From: Lachnospiraceae bacterium
Lineage (GTDB): Bacteria; Bacillota; Clostridia; Lachnospirales; Lachnospiraceae
Assembly (NCBI GenBank): GCA_017394885.1
Contig: JAFPWO010000004.1
Coordinates: 1-64,000, forward strand
Direction of reading: 5' to 3'
Length of the DNA stretch: 64,000 nt
Numbering within the stretch: the stretch's first letter is position 1; every line of letters starts with the position of its first letter. Position numbers and translations under genes: made by a program. A model generated the notes under the pieces. That model had not been told where the DNA came from, searched no databases, and saw nothing but the letters and a program-made list of their open reading frames with translations. This document shows, one piece after another, positions 1 through 8,709 of this stretch.

Positions 1-4
1 AAAA

Positions 5-20
5 GGGCTTGTGAAAAAAG
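5..20 (+). repeat. IS left terminal inverted repeat
   Basis: GGGCTTGTGAAAAAAG matches the reverse complement of the right end (GGGGCTGTGAAAAAAC) with one single-base gap. It lies downstream of the transposase stop. The outer flank and any target duplication fall at or before the window edge, so the exact end is uncertain. Confidence 0.6.
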
Positions 21-42
21 AGAAATCCATTTTCACAAGCCC
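5..42 (-). terminator. Terminator hairpin inside IS left end
   Basis: A perfect 13-bp stem (GGGCTTGTGAAAA at 5-17 with its complement at 30-42) has a 12-base loop. Read on the minus strand it ends in GCCCTTTT, so it can terminate the transposase transcript. Its left arm overlaps the terminal inverted repeat. Confidence 0.7.
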
Positions 43-132
43 TCTTTCTGTGTCTGAAATTTCGAAAAATACTGTGACCACCTCAAAAAGGCGTATAATC
101 CCCCTTTCCCCATAAATCATTCCTTTGTAGAT

Positions 133-1707
133 CTATGCGGCAGTCGAGATTCGATTCTTCTTGTTGTGATATTTATAAAGGTTGTGACCGATAGAAACCA
201 GCAACACTTCCAATCGAACTGAATCTATCCCTTTTCTTACGATCCTTTTGTACCACCGGTCTTGTTTCAGGATACCGAAAGTGCCTTCCGCCTGGATGGA
301 TCTGTTCATCCGTAACAGCGCGCCCTGTATACTCTCAAGGTTATTGATAACCTCTTTGTGCATAGCTGTCAGTTCCTGATTGATTCGAACGGTTCGGTTT
401 CCTTCTGCCTTTTTACACTGCTCTACATATGGACAGCCGGAACAGTCCTCACATTGATAGATTTCTTCCTGTCGGCCGTAAGCATTACCTTTTACGTGTT
501 TCCTGTATTGAAAGATAAACGCTTTCCTGTTCGGACATCGCATCGTTCCCTCTTCGTCTATCAGGAAGTTTTCTGCACGGAAGGGATTCTCACGATAATT
601 CTTATCCTCTGTCTCTTTCTTGAACATCGTGAACTTCATGTACTTCTCCATCCCTTTCTGTTCGCAGTAGATGTAGTTGTTATACGATCCATAGCCGGCA
701 TCTGCCACCGGGTATTTCGGATAGAATCCATACACGTCGTGGAAGTGCTCCATAAGAGGAATGAAACAATCCATGTCGGACCGGTAATGATTGACATCCA
801 CCATGGCGATATACTCATCGGCAACGGCGAGTTGTACATTGTATGCAGGCAGCAGCTGATCATTCCTCATATAGTCCGTCTTGACTCTCATAAAGGTCGC
901 ACTGTGATCCGTTTTGGAGTAACTGTTTCGTTCCGGCCCGCAGATTTCTATCTTTTCAACGTACTCCCTCAGTTTGGCTGCATACTGTCGGAGCAATTCA
1001 TACTGCCGCTGTTGAACGGTCTTGTGCTTCCCTTTTCCGTATACAAATGTTTCCTCATCTATCTGATACAGATCTGCATACTTCTCAGCGATTTCATCCA
1101 GATAGTCCGGAACGTATTCCGTGCCTGTGGATATCTTTGTGCCATTCCAGGCTAAGCCTTCGTTGATGGCCTCGAACAGTTCCGTGATCTTTTTATACAG
1201 CCGATATCGGGATTTCTCAGTGGCTTTCTTCCATACCCAGCTATATTTGTTTGCATTGGCTTCAAACTTGGATCCGTCGATGTAGAGGTGCTGCAGATCG
1301 ACGTGTTCTTCTTCAAATATCGCACGGTTGATATCAGCAAAGATCTCCTCGACCGATTCGCTTAAAATCTCATTGATGAAATATCCGAAGGTGCGATAGC
1401 TTGGTTTTTCACGCTCCATTAGATACATGAACCGCAGATTTACCTTACAGTTGTCCTCCAGTTCTCTCAAGGAGCAGTATCCGCTGGTCATAAATCCGAA
1501 CAGGACAGCTTTCAGCATGTTGACCGGATTATATCTGATCCGTCCCGTCTTGTATCTCGGGATCTTTCTCAGATACTTTTGTAAATCGATTCCCTCCATG
1601 AATCGGTCAAATGTGAAAACCGGGTCCAGCAGATCTAAACAATCCGAAAGAAACACTGGCAAAAATCCTTGTTTGGCGTTAGAATAAGGCTGTGTTATGG
1701 TTTTCAT
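133..1707 (-). CDS. IS1182-family transposase, intact
   Basis: This 524-aa DDE transposase would cut and rejoin the ends of its own insertion sequence. The N-terminal part (about residues 15-115) is the helical DNA-binding DUF772-type domain. The catalytic acidic residues appear to be Asp in YIDGSKFEANANK (about 145), Asp in VADAGYGSYNNY (about 335) and Glu in QAEGTFGILKQD (about 474). A Cys cluster around residues 420-430 (CEDCSGCPYVEQCK) is typical of the IS1182/DUF4372-like group. The frame is uninterrupted, so the element may be active. No clear ribosome binding site precedes the ATG, consistent with weak transposase translation. Base composition is more AT-rich than the neighbouring operons. 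It sits between imperfect terminal inverted repeats and is flanked by hairpins. Confidence 0.9.
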   Translation of the reverse strand: MKTITQPYSNAKQGFLPVFLSDCLDLLDPVFTFDRFMEGIDLQKYLRKIPRYKTGRIRYNPVNMLKAVLFGFMTSGYCSLRELEDNCKVNLRFMYLMEREKPSYRTFGYFINEILSESVEEIFADINRAIFEEEHVDLQHLYIDGSKFEANANKYSWVWKKATEKSRYRLYKKITELFEAINEGLAWNGTKISTGTEYVPDYLDEIAEKYADLYQIDEETFVYGKGKHKTVQQRQYELLRQYAAKLREYVEKIEICGPERNSYSKTDHSATFMRVKTDYMRNDQLLPAYNVQLAVADEYIAMVDVNHYRSDMDCFIPLMEHFHDVYGFYPKYPVADAGYGSYNNYIYCEQKGMEKYMKFTMFKKETEDKNYRENPFRAENFLIDEEGTMRCPNRKAFIFQYRKHVKGNAYGRQEEIYQCEDCSGCPYVEQCKKAEGNRTVRINQELTAMHKEVINNLESIQGALLRMNRSIQAEGTFGILKQDRWYKRIVRKGIDSVRLEVLLVSIGHNLYKYHNKKNRISTAA

Positions 1708-1732
1708 GTCAAGCTAATTGTAACACAAAAAG

Positions 1733-1758
1733 GGTCACCTGGCTAAAACCAGATGACC
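1733..1758. terminator. Bidirectional hairpin upstream of the transposase
   Basis: GGTCACCTGG pairs with CCAGATGACC around a 6-base loop (one A/C mismatch). It is flanked by an A-run and a T-run, so it resembles a terminator in both directions. On the minus strand it would block read-through from the leucine-rich-repeat gene into the transposase. Confidence 0.6.
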
Positions 1759-1772
1759 TCTTTCGTTTATAG

Positions 1773-1790
1773 CTGTTTTTTCACAGCCCC
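1773..1790 (-). repeat. IS right terminal inverted repeat
   Basis: CTGTTTTTTCACAGCCCC is the inverted partner of bases 5-20. It ends 26 bases before the stop codon of the leucine-rich-repeat gene, so the element sits in what was that gene's 3' flank. Confidence 0.6.
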
Positions 1791-1816
1791 TTGATTTGTC
1801 ATCAAAAGAGTATGCC

Positions 1817-4507
1817 TTACTTAACTGTCAGCTTCACCGTATTGCTGGAAACCGTTCCGGCTGCATTGGTGATCTCACAGTAATACTTATAACCGTTATG
1901 CCGCTCTTTTACTGTCAGGGTGTACGACGCCGTCTTTCCGCTTTCTGCCGTAACCTTCTGCCAGGTCGTTTCTCCCGGCTTCTTATAATACCATTGATAG
2001 CTCAGGCCGCCTCCCGATGCCGCTACCGTAAATGTTGCGGGATTGCCGGCTATTACACTGACACTCTTCGGCTGGGACGAAATTGTCGGCGTAACGACGA
2101 CTGTCAGTTTCACGGCTTTACTGTCGACGGTTCCCGCCGCATTTGTCACCCTGCAGAAATACTGATAACCGTCATGTCTTTCTTTTACAGTAAGACTGTA
2201 TGATGCCGTTTTTCCGCTGGCTGCCGTAACCACTGTCCATATTGTTTCTCCCGGCTTCTTATAGTACCACTGATACTGCAGATCCGGTCCCGTCGCTTCT
2301 ACCGTAAAGACTGCGGTTTTCCCTACCGCTGTACTGACCGGTGACGGCTGAGTTGTAATGCCCAGGACCCGCAGAGTGACCGCCGACGAATACACAGAAG
2401 TTCCGTACAGATTGGTTACCTTACAGCGATACTTGTATCCATCATGCCGCGGTTTCGTTGTAAGGCTGTACGACGCCTTCTTTCCGTTCTCGGCACTTAC
2501 ATCGTTCCAGCTTGTTTCCCCGGGTTTCTGATACTGCCACTGGTAAGTCAGCTTTCCGTTTCCGCTTGCTTTTACTGAGAAGCTTGCCGTTTTTCCCGCG
2601 CAGGTATTTACATTTTTCGGCATCTTATAGAACAGTACCAGTCCGAGATCTGCCTGAATGCAGATCTCCGGGTTATCGTATTCATCATAGACCGCATACT
2701 GTATATAAGTCTTTCCGTCTTCCACAAAGCCTTTTTTATTTCCCACCGTCTGCTTCAGTTTACTGCAGCTGCTGATATTGACGGAAGTCAGTTTGCTGTT
2801 TCGGATGCAGCGAAGCGCATCCAGTACGGAATTGGTGCCGAGTTTCAGCGTCTTCAGGGAAGAGCTGTCGCTGCAGTCCAGCGTTTTCAGCGCGGTATTT
2901 TTGCTGACATTCAGCGTTTTCAACTGACTGTTCTGGCAGGAAAGACTTTCCAGTTTTGTATTCTTTTCGAGATCTAAGGACGTAAACGGATTCCCGCCGC
3001 AGTACAGGTATCGCAGTTCCGTATTCTTACTCACGTCAACCGAATCGAGCAGGTTATCCGAAATGTCCAGATAATCGAGATTGGTCGTGCCGGAGATATA
3101 AAGATCCGTGAGCAAATTGCCATGCAGCAGCAGGTCCTTCAGTGCGGTAAGATTTTCCAGCGTCGGGCCGTGCAGATGGTTGTTCGCGCAGTCCAGCCAC
3201 TTCAGCTGCTTCAGTCCCTTCACGTATAGTTCACGCAGCTGCCCGGAACGGACCGTTACATTCTTCAGCTTGGTATTCGAGCGCAGATCCAGCTCCAGGA
3301 TGTTGCCGGGGGTGATTCCTTCATCAAAAATATCCATATCCCAGGTCAGGTCGGTGAGTTTCGTGAAATATTCGATGCCGACCAGGCTGTAGGCGTCATT
3401 GTATCTCTTATAACTGTCCTCATTGGTCACATAGATTTCCTTGATCTGGTCGATCTCCGAGGCGGACAGGAAGCCGTCATGGTCCGTATCGAAACTGGCC
3501 GATACAAAGAGACGGAAAGACTGATCCGGGAAGGTCGCCCCGGTGATGGGCACGGCACTGTGCGAATACTCCAGCAACAGCGCTTCGGTGACGCCGGTCG
3601 TCTTGACCGTCTCCAGGAGATTATAATAATCCTTCGTCAGAATGCCGCTGATATTGCTGACCTTGGCTTTGTAACCGACGCTCGAAAGCGAGACATAAGG
3701 GAAATTCTTCGGAGAGCAGTTTAAGGTTGCCGAACTCTTTCCGCTGTAGAAAGCATACCCGTAACTCTGATTTTTATATTCATCCCGGCTGACGGCAGAG
3801 AGATTAACGGCCCCGCTGGTACTGATATCCAGGTTGCCGGTCTTGGTATAGACGGCGGCGCTGTACCCGCCGGCATCCTTGGTATAGGTCACGCTGACAT
3901 TGGCACTCGCGCTCTCCAGTATATTGACCGTTCCGCCGGCCCGGATGCCGAAGCTCCTCTTGCCGTATACACCGACCGAGACCGCGGCCTTATCATCGAT
4001 GAAGACCGTTTCCGTACTGGATCCGTTATAATAATTGTCGATCCCGACGGCATAATTCGCATCGGTGTCCACCACATGGATCTCCAGAGACGGATAACCG
4101 GAGGTTGAAGTAATATCCAGTTCAACACTGCCGGCAGAGACCTTAATACCGACGCTGTCTGACGAATTGATGACATTGGTTCCCTGCAGGGAGATCTTAA
4201 AAGGCTTATCCCCATGGGCCGGAAGGCAGACGATTCGGCCGCCCGAATAATTGCGCAGATAAAGCGTACCCGAAGAAGGGACATACCGGGCGTTCCAGCT
4301 CACAGAGCTGTCCGTGGTGACGGTATGGGTCGACTGCACATAATAGAGGCCGTCGGCGCCATTGCCCTCACCCAGATAATACCCTTCCAGATACACATAA
4401 TAGACCGGACTGTCCGCTTTGGCGGTCTCCGGCTTCAGAAAAAACAGCAGTCCCAGAAACAGTGCCGCGAAGACCAGCCATGTTTTCCGAACCGTTCTCT
4501 TTTTCAT
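1817..4507 (-). CDS. Secreted leucine-rich-repeat protein with three Ig-like domains
   Basis: An 896-aa exported protein of unknown ligand. The chosen ATG follows GAGGAGG at good spacing and begins MKKRTVRKTW; an ATG 14 codons upstream lacks this site. Order: signal peptide (about 1-30); a Ser/Thr/Gly-rich beta-rich region resembling carbohydrate-binding beta-helix domains (about 35-310); one EF-hand-like loop DTDHDGFLSASE (about 337-348) of the dockerin or calcium-binding kind; leucine-rich repeats (about 355-600, recurring L-x-x-L-D/Y-x-S-x-N-x-x-L); then three Ig-like modules (about 630-896) with the YQW, SGKTASY and RHDGY signatures. No LPXTG anchor or C-terminal membrane segment is present, so retention on the cell is unexplained. 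A role in adhesion or glycan binding is an inference. The insertion sequence lies just downstream. Confidence 0.8.
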   Translation of the reverse strand: MKKRTVRKTWLVFAALFLGLLFFLKPETAKADSPVYYVYLEGYYLGEGNGADGLYYVQSTHTVTTDSSVSWNARYVPSSGTLYLRNYSGGRIVCLPAHGDKPFKISLQGTNVINSSDSVGIKVSAGSVELDITSTSGYPSLEIHVVDTDANYAVGIDNYYNGSSTETVFIDDKAAVSVGVYGKRSFGIRAGGTVNILESASANVSVTYTKDAGGYSAAVYTKTGNLDISTSGAVNLSAVSRDEYKNQSYGYAFYSGKSSATLNCSPKNFPYVSLSSVGYKAKVSNISGILTKDYYNLLETVKTTGVTEALLLEYSHSAVPITGATFPDQSFRLFVSASFDTDHDGFLSASEIDQIKEIYVTNEDSYKRYNDAYSLVGIEYFTKLTDLTWDMDIFDEGITPGNILELDLRSNTKLKNVTVRSGQLRELYVKGLKQLKWLDCANNHLHGPTLENLTALKDLLLHGNLLTDLYISGTTNLDYLDISDNLLDSVDVSKNTELRYLYCGGNPFTSLDLEKNTKLESLSCQNSQLKTLNVSKNTALKTLDCSDSSSLKTLKLGTNSVLDALRCIRNSKLTSVNISSCSKLKQTVGNKKGFVEDGKTYIQYAVYDEYDNPEICIQADLGLVLFYKMPKNVNTCAGKTASFSVKASGNGKLTYQWQYQKPGETSWNDVSAENGKKASYSLTTKPRHDGYKYRCKVTNLYGTSVYSSAVTLRVLGITTQPSPVSTAVGKTAVFTVEATGPDLQYQWYYKKPGETIWTVVTAASGKTASYSLTVKERHDGYQYFCRVTNAAGTVDSKAVKLTVVVTPTISSQPKSVSVIAGNPATFTVAASGGGLSYQWYYKKPGETTWQKVTAESGKTASYTLTVKERHNGYKYYCEITNAAGTVSSNTVKLTVK

Positions 4508-4570
4508 GGAAAAATACCTCCTCTTTACGATGACCCTGCCTGTTTTCACAGATCCCTTGCCGTTAAAAAA

Positions 4571-4599
4571 AGTATACCCTATTCTTACCGCTAAATCAA
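4571..4599 (-). promoter_or_regulatory. Promoter of the leucine-rich-repeat gene
   Basis: On the minus strand TTGATT, a 17-base spacer and TATACT lie about 65 bases before the ATG at 4507. Confidence 0.65.
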
Positions 4600-4638
4600 T
4601 TCAATATCCTGAACGGCAGCACATATTTATCACAGAAA

Positions 4639-4677
4639 AACACTCCTTGCCCCGGATCTTCCACGGGAAGGAGTGTT
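4639..4677 (-). terminator. Terminator of the fatty-acid operon
   Basis: A 10-bp stem (AACACTCCTT with AAGGAGTGTT) is followed on the minus strand by a T-run. It lies 20 bases past the stop of the last operon gene at 4697. Confidence 0.85.
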
Positions 4678-4696
4678 CTTCTGCGGTGTCTTCTCT

Positions 4697-7516
4697 TTAT
4701 TCCTGCTCGGTCGGATATTCCGACTTGCCGGTAACCTTGCGTTTGATGATCTTGCCCATGCGCTTTAAGGCATACGGGCCGACCAGCTTCATCATCTCTT
4801 CAGCCGTATGCATATCGGAGGCCGCCGGAATGTCGCGGGTCAGGTGGATCGCGTCGAATTCGCAGCGCGTCGTGCACAGGCCGCAGCCGATGCACTGGTT
4901 CAAGTCCACTGTGGTCGCGCCGCACCCCAGGCAGCGCTTCGCCTCGGTCTTTACCTGCTCCTCGGTGAGCGGCAGGCGCAGATCCGCAAAGGTCTCGCGG
5001 GCCTTGCCGGGTCTGGCGCCCGGGCGCTGGCGCTCCGCGTTGTCGAAGCCTTCGGGCTTCGTGATGTCTTCGCGGTTAAATTCGATGAATTCGCGCAGGT
5101 CGCGGCCGATCGTCATGGACTGGCCCGGATGCACGAAGCGGTTGATGGAGACCATCGCCTGCTTTCCTTCCGCGATCGCATCGATCGCGAAGCGCGCGCC
5201 GTGGTAGATATCACCGCCCAGGAAGATATCCGGCTCGGCCGTCTGGAGCGTCACCGGATCCGCGATCACGGAGCCGTTCGGCCGGCGCTCGACTTTCGCG
5301 CCGTCCAGCAGGCCGCCCCATTCCGCGCTCTGGCCGATGGCCATCAGCACGTTGGTGCAGGGGATCGTGATCGTATCATTTTCATCGTACTTCGGCGCGA
5401 AGCGGTGCTGTTCGTCAAAGACGCTCGTGCAGCGTTTGAAGACGATGCCCGTGACCCTGCCGCCTTCGTGCAGCACTTCCTTCGGGCCCCAGCCGTTCTG
5501 GAGGATGATGCCCTCGCCCTCGCATTCCGCGACTTCATCCTTCGCGGCCGGCATCTCATGCCGCTGTTCCAGACAGAGCATGTGGACCTTGCCCTTCGTG
5601 CAGCGAAGCGCGGCCCGTGCCACGTCCGCCGCGACGTTCCCGCCGCCGACCACGACCACGTCGCCGTCAAAGTGTCCGCTGCCCGCCTGATTCACGCGCT
5701 TTAAGAACGCGACGCCGCTCTCCACGCCGTCCGCGTCCTCGCCGGGCACGCCCGCGAGGCGCCCGCCCTGCAGGCCGATCGCAATATAGAAGGCTTTGTA
5801 GCCCTGCGCGCGCAACTCATCCAGCGTAATATCTTTGCCGACCTCCACGCCGCAGCGGATCTCGGCGCCCATCTTTTCGATGATCGCGATCTCGCGTTCC
5901 AGCACGGTCTTTTCCAGGCGGAAGTTCGGGATGCCGTTTAAAAGCATGCCGCCGGGGCGGGACTCTTTTTCAAAGACGGTGACCGGATAGCCTTCCGTCC
6001 GCAGATAGTAGGCGGCCGATAAGCCCGCGGGGCCCGCGCCGATCACGGCGATCTTGTAATCATCCCACTGTTTGCCTTCCGCGTTCTCGCAGACCGGGAC
6101 GAACGCGTCCGGATTGTCCAGCTCCCACTGCGCAAGGAACTTTTTGATCTCGTCGATGGAGACGGGATTGTCGATCGTCCCTCTCGTGCAGCGGTCCTCG
6201 CAGCGCTTGTTGCAGACCGCGCCGCAGACGGCCGGGAACGGATTGTCCTGGCGGATGAGTTTTACAGCCTCGGCATAGCGTCCCTCGGAAGCCATCTTGA
6301 TATAGCCCTGCACGGAGATGTGCGCGGGGCAGGCCGTCTTGCAGGGGGAAGTGCCGGTATCGTAGCAGTTGATCTTATTGGTGTCGCGGTAGTCGCGGTT
6401 CCATTTGTCTTCGCCCCAGACGTGGTCGTCCGGCAGCTCGTGCATCGGGTATTTCACCTTCGTGCCGTCGGCCTTGCAGAGCTTCTGGCCGAGCCTCGCC
6501 GCGCCGGCGGGACAGACCTCCACGCACTTGCCGCAGGCCACGCACTTGGTCTTATCGACGTGCGCGCGGTAGGCCGAGCGGGACATATTCGGCGTGTTGA
6601 AAAGCTGGGAAGTGCGCAGGCCGTAGCAGCTGCCCGGCGAGCAGTTGCAGATGCCGACGATGCGGTTCGGGCCGTCCAGGTTCGTGATCTGGTGCACGTA
6701 GCCCTTGCGCTCCGCACGCTGCAGGATCTCGATGACCTCCTCGCGCGTCACGTATTTCGCGTCCTTCCCGGTCTCGACCAGAAACTCCGCGATATCGCCG
6801 AGGCCGATGCACATGTGGCCTTCGATATCGCCGACGCCCTCGCCGCGCACGCGCTGGGCCTTGCGGCAGGCGCAGACCATCGTGCAGAACTTATCGTACT
6901 TTTCGAGCCAGTGGGAAAGATGCTCCACGCTCACGCTCTCGGTGTTCGCCTCGATGGCCTTCTCCACCGGGATGACGTGCATGCCGATGCCCGCGCCGCC
7001 CGGCGGGACGAGCTTGGCCGCCAGTTCCAGCGGCTCCTGCGGGGCCAGGTTGAACATCGTCGCGACTTCCGGATTGGTATCGCAGAGCGTCTTGTGCTCT
7101 ACCATATATTCGCCGGAGCCGATGACCCACTTCGGGATCCAGTACTGGATATGATGGTCGGCGTTGTCGCGGTTCTGCTCTAAGATCCCGATCCAGATCA
7201 GGTGGTCGATGACCTTCTGCGCCTCTTCCACGCTCATGCCGTTGCGTTCAGCCAGCTCCTTCGTGGTCAGGCCGAAGCGGCGCTTTTTAAAGCTCAGCAT
7301 GAACTTTACTTCATCCTTGGTCAGCAGCCGGTCCAGGATCCAGAAATCCATGTGGTTTTCCTTCATGCCGCCGGGGAGCTTGCGCGGGATGTTGTCCGTG
7401 ATCATGACCGCGAGCTTTTTGACGAGCTTTTTCTTCTCCGGATCATCGCAGCGGTGGTCCGTGACGGGGTAGTCTCGTTCGTTGACGTGGATCATGGGGT
7501 TGACTTCTTTAACCAT
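4697..7516 (-). CDS. Fe-S/FAD/NAD(P)H oxidoreductase, GltD-like core with extra domains
   Basis: A 939-aa multidomain electron-transfer protein, probably taking electrons from NAD(P)H. Order: winged-helix-like region (about 65-120); Cys-rich segment with CTMVCACRK and CNCSPGSCYG (about 212-300); ferredoxin motif CVACGKCVEVCPAG (about 330); the GltD/DPD-type Fe-S helical domain with CKTACPAHISVQGYIK and CGAVCNKRCEDRC (about 390-450); an FAD fold starting GAGPAGLSAAYYL (about 495); an NAD(P) fold VVVGGGNVAADVAR (about 625); and a C-terminal ferredoxin CIGCGLCTTRC (about 880). It is not a glutamate synthase small subunit in context, since no gltB is present. As last gene of the fatty-acid operon it is inferred to feed electrons to the partner reductases. 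A GAGGTAAG site precedes the ATG. Confidence 0.8.
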   Translation of the reverse strand: MVKEVNPMIHVNERDYPVTDHRCDDPEKKKLVKKLAVMITDNIPRKLPGGMKENHMDFWILDRLLTKDEVKFMLSFKKRRFGLTTKELAERNGMSVEEAQKVIDHLIWIGILEQNRDNADHHIQYWIPKWVIGSGEYMVEHKTLCDTNPEVATMFNLAPQEPLELAAKLVPPGGAGIGMHVIPVEKAIEANTESVSVEHLSHWLEKYDKFCTMVCACRKAQRVRGEGVGDIEGHMCIGLGDIAEFLVETGKDAKYVTREEVIEILQRAERKGYVHQITNLDGPNRIVGICNCSPGSCYGLRTSQLFNTPNMSRSAYRAHVDKTKCVACGKCVEVCPAGAARLGQKLCKADGTKVKYPMHELPDDHVWGEDKWNRDYRDTNKINCYDTGTSPCKTACPAHISVQGYIKMASEGRYAEAVKLIRQDNPFPAVCGAVCNKRCEDRCTRGTIDNPVSIDEIKKFLAQWELDNPDAFVPVCENAEGKQWDDYKIAVIGAGPAGLSAAYYLRTEGYPVTVFEKESRPGGMLLNGIPNFRLEKTVLEREIAIIEKMGAEIRCGVEVGKDITLDELRAQGYKAFYIAIGLQGGRLAGVPGEDADGVESGVAFLKRVNQAGSGHFDGDVVVVGGGNVAADVARAALRCTKGKVHMLCLEQRHEMPAAKDEVAECEGEGIILQNGWGPKEVLHEGGRVTGIVFKRCTSVFDEQHRFAPKYDENDTITIPCTNVLMAIGQSAEWGGLLDGAKVERRPNGSVIADPVTLQTAEPDIFLGGDIYHGARFAIDAIAEGKQAMVSINRFVHPGQSMTIGRDLREFIEFNREDITKPEGFDNAERQRPGARPGKARETFADLRLPLTEEQVKTEAKRCLGCGATTVDLNQCIGCGLCTTRCEFDAIHLTRDIPAASDMHTAEEMMKLVGPYALKRMGKIIKRKVTGKSEYPTEQE

Positions 7517-7524
7517 AACTTACC

Positions 7525-8709
7525 TCACAGGATCGGGATCTTGATCTTCACGTCACCCACCGGGTAGGCCGAGCAGGCATGCACGTAATTAAACTCTTTG
7601 TCTGCGGCACGTCTTCCGTCGCCCTCCGGGCAGATGAATACGTGGCCGGACAAAACCTTCGTGCGGCACAGGCCGCACTCGCCGCTGCGGCAGGCCGTCT
7701 CGATGCGGATGCCCGCGCGCTCTAACGCGACCACGAGGCTTTCCGCGGCCTTCGCGGGGATCACGTCCTCGTGGATGCCGCGCACGACCGTGAGATTATG
7801 CATCGCCTCTTTTTCTTCCGCAGGGAAACCGTCGAAGCGGGTGATATCCTTGGGCGTTCCGAACACCTCGAAACGCACGCGGCGCTTCGGGATATCCATC
7901 TTCGCCAGCTCGCCGTGCAGGAAATTGTACATGACCTGCGGGCCGCAGATAAAGTAGGTGGTATCGCCCTTGGAATACTTTTTGATCAGGTCGGCGGAAA
8001 GGAAGCCGCGCTCACCCGTCCAGCCGGGCTCGTCGCCGGAGAGGACGTGCACGATATGTACATGCTCGCCTTCGCAGGCTTCGAGCTCTTCCTTCAGGAT
8101 GATATCGTCCGAGCTCACGGATCCGAAGAGGATCGTTAAATCCATGTCGAGCGTCCCGTGCGCGATCTCCTTCGCCATGGAAGCGAAGGGCGTGATGCCC
8201 GTGCCGCCGGCCAGGGCGACCACGTTTTTCGCGTCGCGCAGCGGTTCATAGTAGAACTGGCCGCAGCCCATGGTGCCGTAGACGGTATCGCCTTCCTTTA
8301 AAGTATCATTGATGTAGTCGCAGACGAAGCCGTCGCCCTTGGAACGGCGCACGGTGATCTCCGCAAAGCCCTCTTTCCCTCTCGCCTGATACGGCGCGGA
8401 GGACAGGGAGTACGGCCTTGAGATAATAGTCTCGCCCATCGGAAACTCCAGCGCGATGAACTGGCCCGCATAGAAGTAGGGCAGCTCCCCGCCGTCCGCG
8501 CGCACGAAGCGCACGGTCTTGGAGGTTTTGGTGCAGGTGCGGATCTGCGCGACTTTGAGCTCCAGCCTTCCCGGATGCCAGGCCTTTGAGGCCTCGCCGA
8601 TCGGGTCGGTCTTTTCAGGGGTCGCGGAAGCGCTTTCAAACGCGGCGAGTCTCGCCCTGGTCACGCGGGAGGCCCCGCCGACGTCTTTTAAGAATCCTTT
8701 GACTTTCAT
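7525..8709 (-). CDS. Flavin reductase with C-terminal 2Fe-2S ferredoxin domain
   Basis: A 394-aa protein that would pass electrons from NAD(P)H through FAD to a plant-type 2Fe-2S centre. The FAD-binding barrel is at about 50-165 with RPYSLSSAP. The NAD-binding part is at about 170-285 with GGTGITPFASM and YFICGPQVMYNFL. The ferredoxin domain is at about 300-394 with CRSGECGLC (Cys-x4-Cys-x2-Cys) and a later Cys. This layout matches reductase components of multicomponent oxygenases and related anaerobic flavin reductases. The ATG overlaps the stop of the upstream gene (ATGA), indicating translational coupling to the saturase-like flavoprotein, which is its likely electron acceptor. The partner assignment is inference. 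Confidence 0.82.
   Translation of the reverse strand: MKVKGFLKDVGGASRVTRARLAAFESASATPEKTDPIGEASKAWHPGRLELKVAQIRTCTKTSKTVRFVRADGGELPYFYAGQFIALEFPMGETIISRPYSLSSAPYQARGKEGFAEITVRRSKGDGFVCDYINDTLKEGDTVYGTMGCGQFYYEPLRDAKNVVALAGGTGITPFASMAKEIAHGTLDMDLTILFGSVSSDDIILKEELEACEGEHVHIVHVLSGDEPGWTGERGFLSADLIKKYSKGDTTYFICGPQVMYNFLHGELAKMDIPKRRVRFEVFGTPKDITRFDGFPAEEKEAMHNLTVVRGIHEDVIPAKAAESLVVALERAGIRIETACRSGECGLCRTKVLSGHVFICPEGDGRRAADKEFNYVHACSAYPVGDVKIKIPIL

Noticed and set aside
358..1155. Long open frame on the plus strand inside the transposase
   Set aside because: Antisense shadow of the transposase; no ribosome binding site and no recognisable motif.
4697..7516. Glutamate synthase small subunit
   Set aside because: The core is GltD-like, but no gltB neighbours it and the protein has large extra Fe-S domains; context favours another electron-transfer role.
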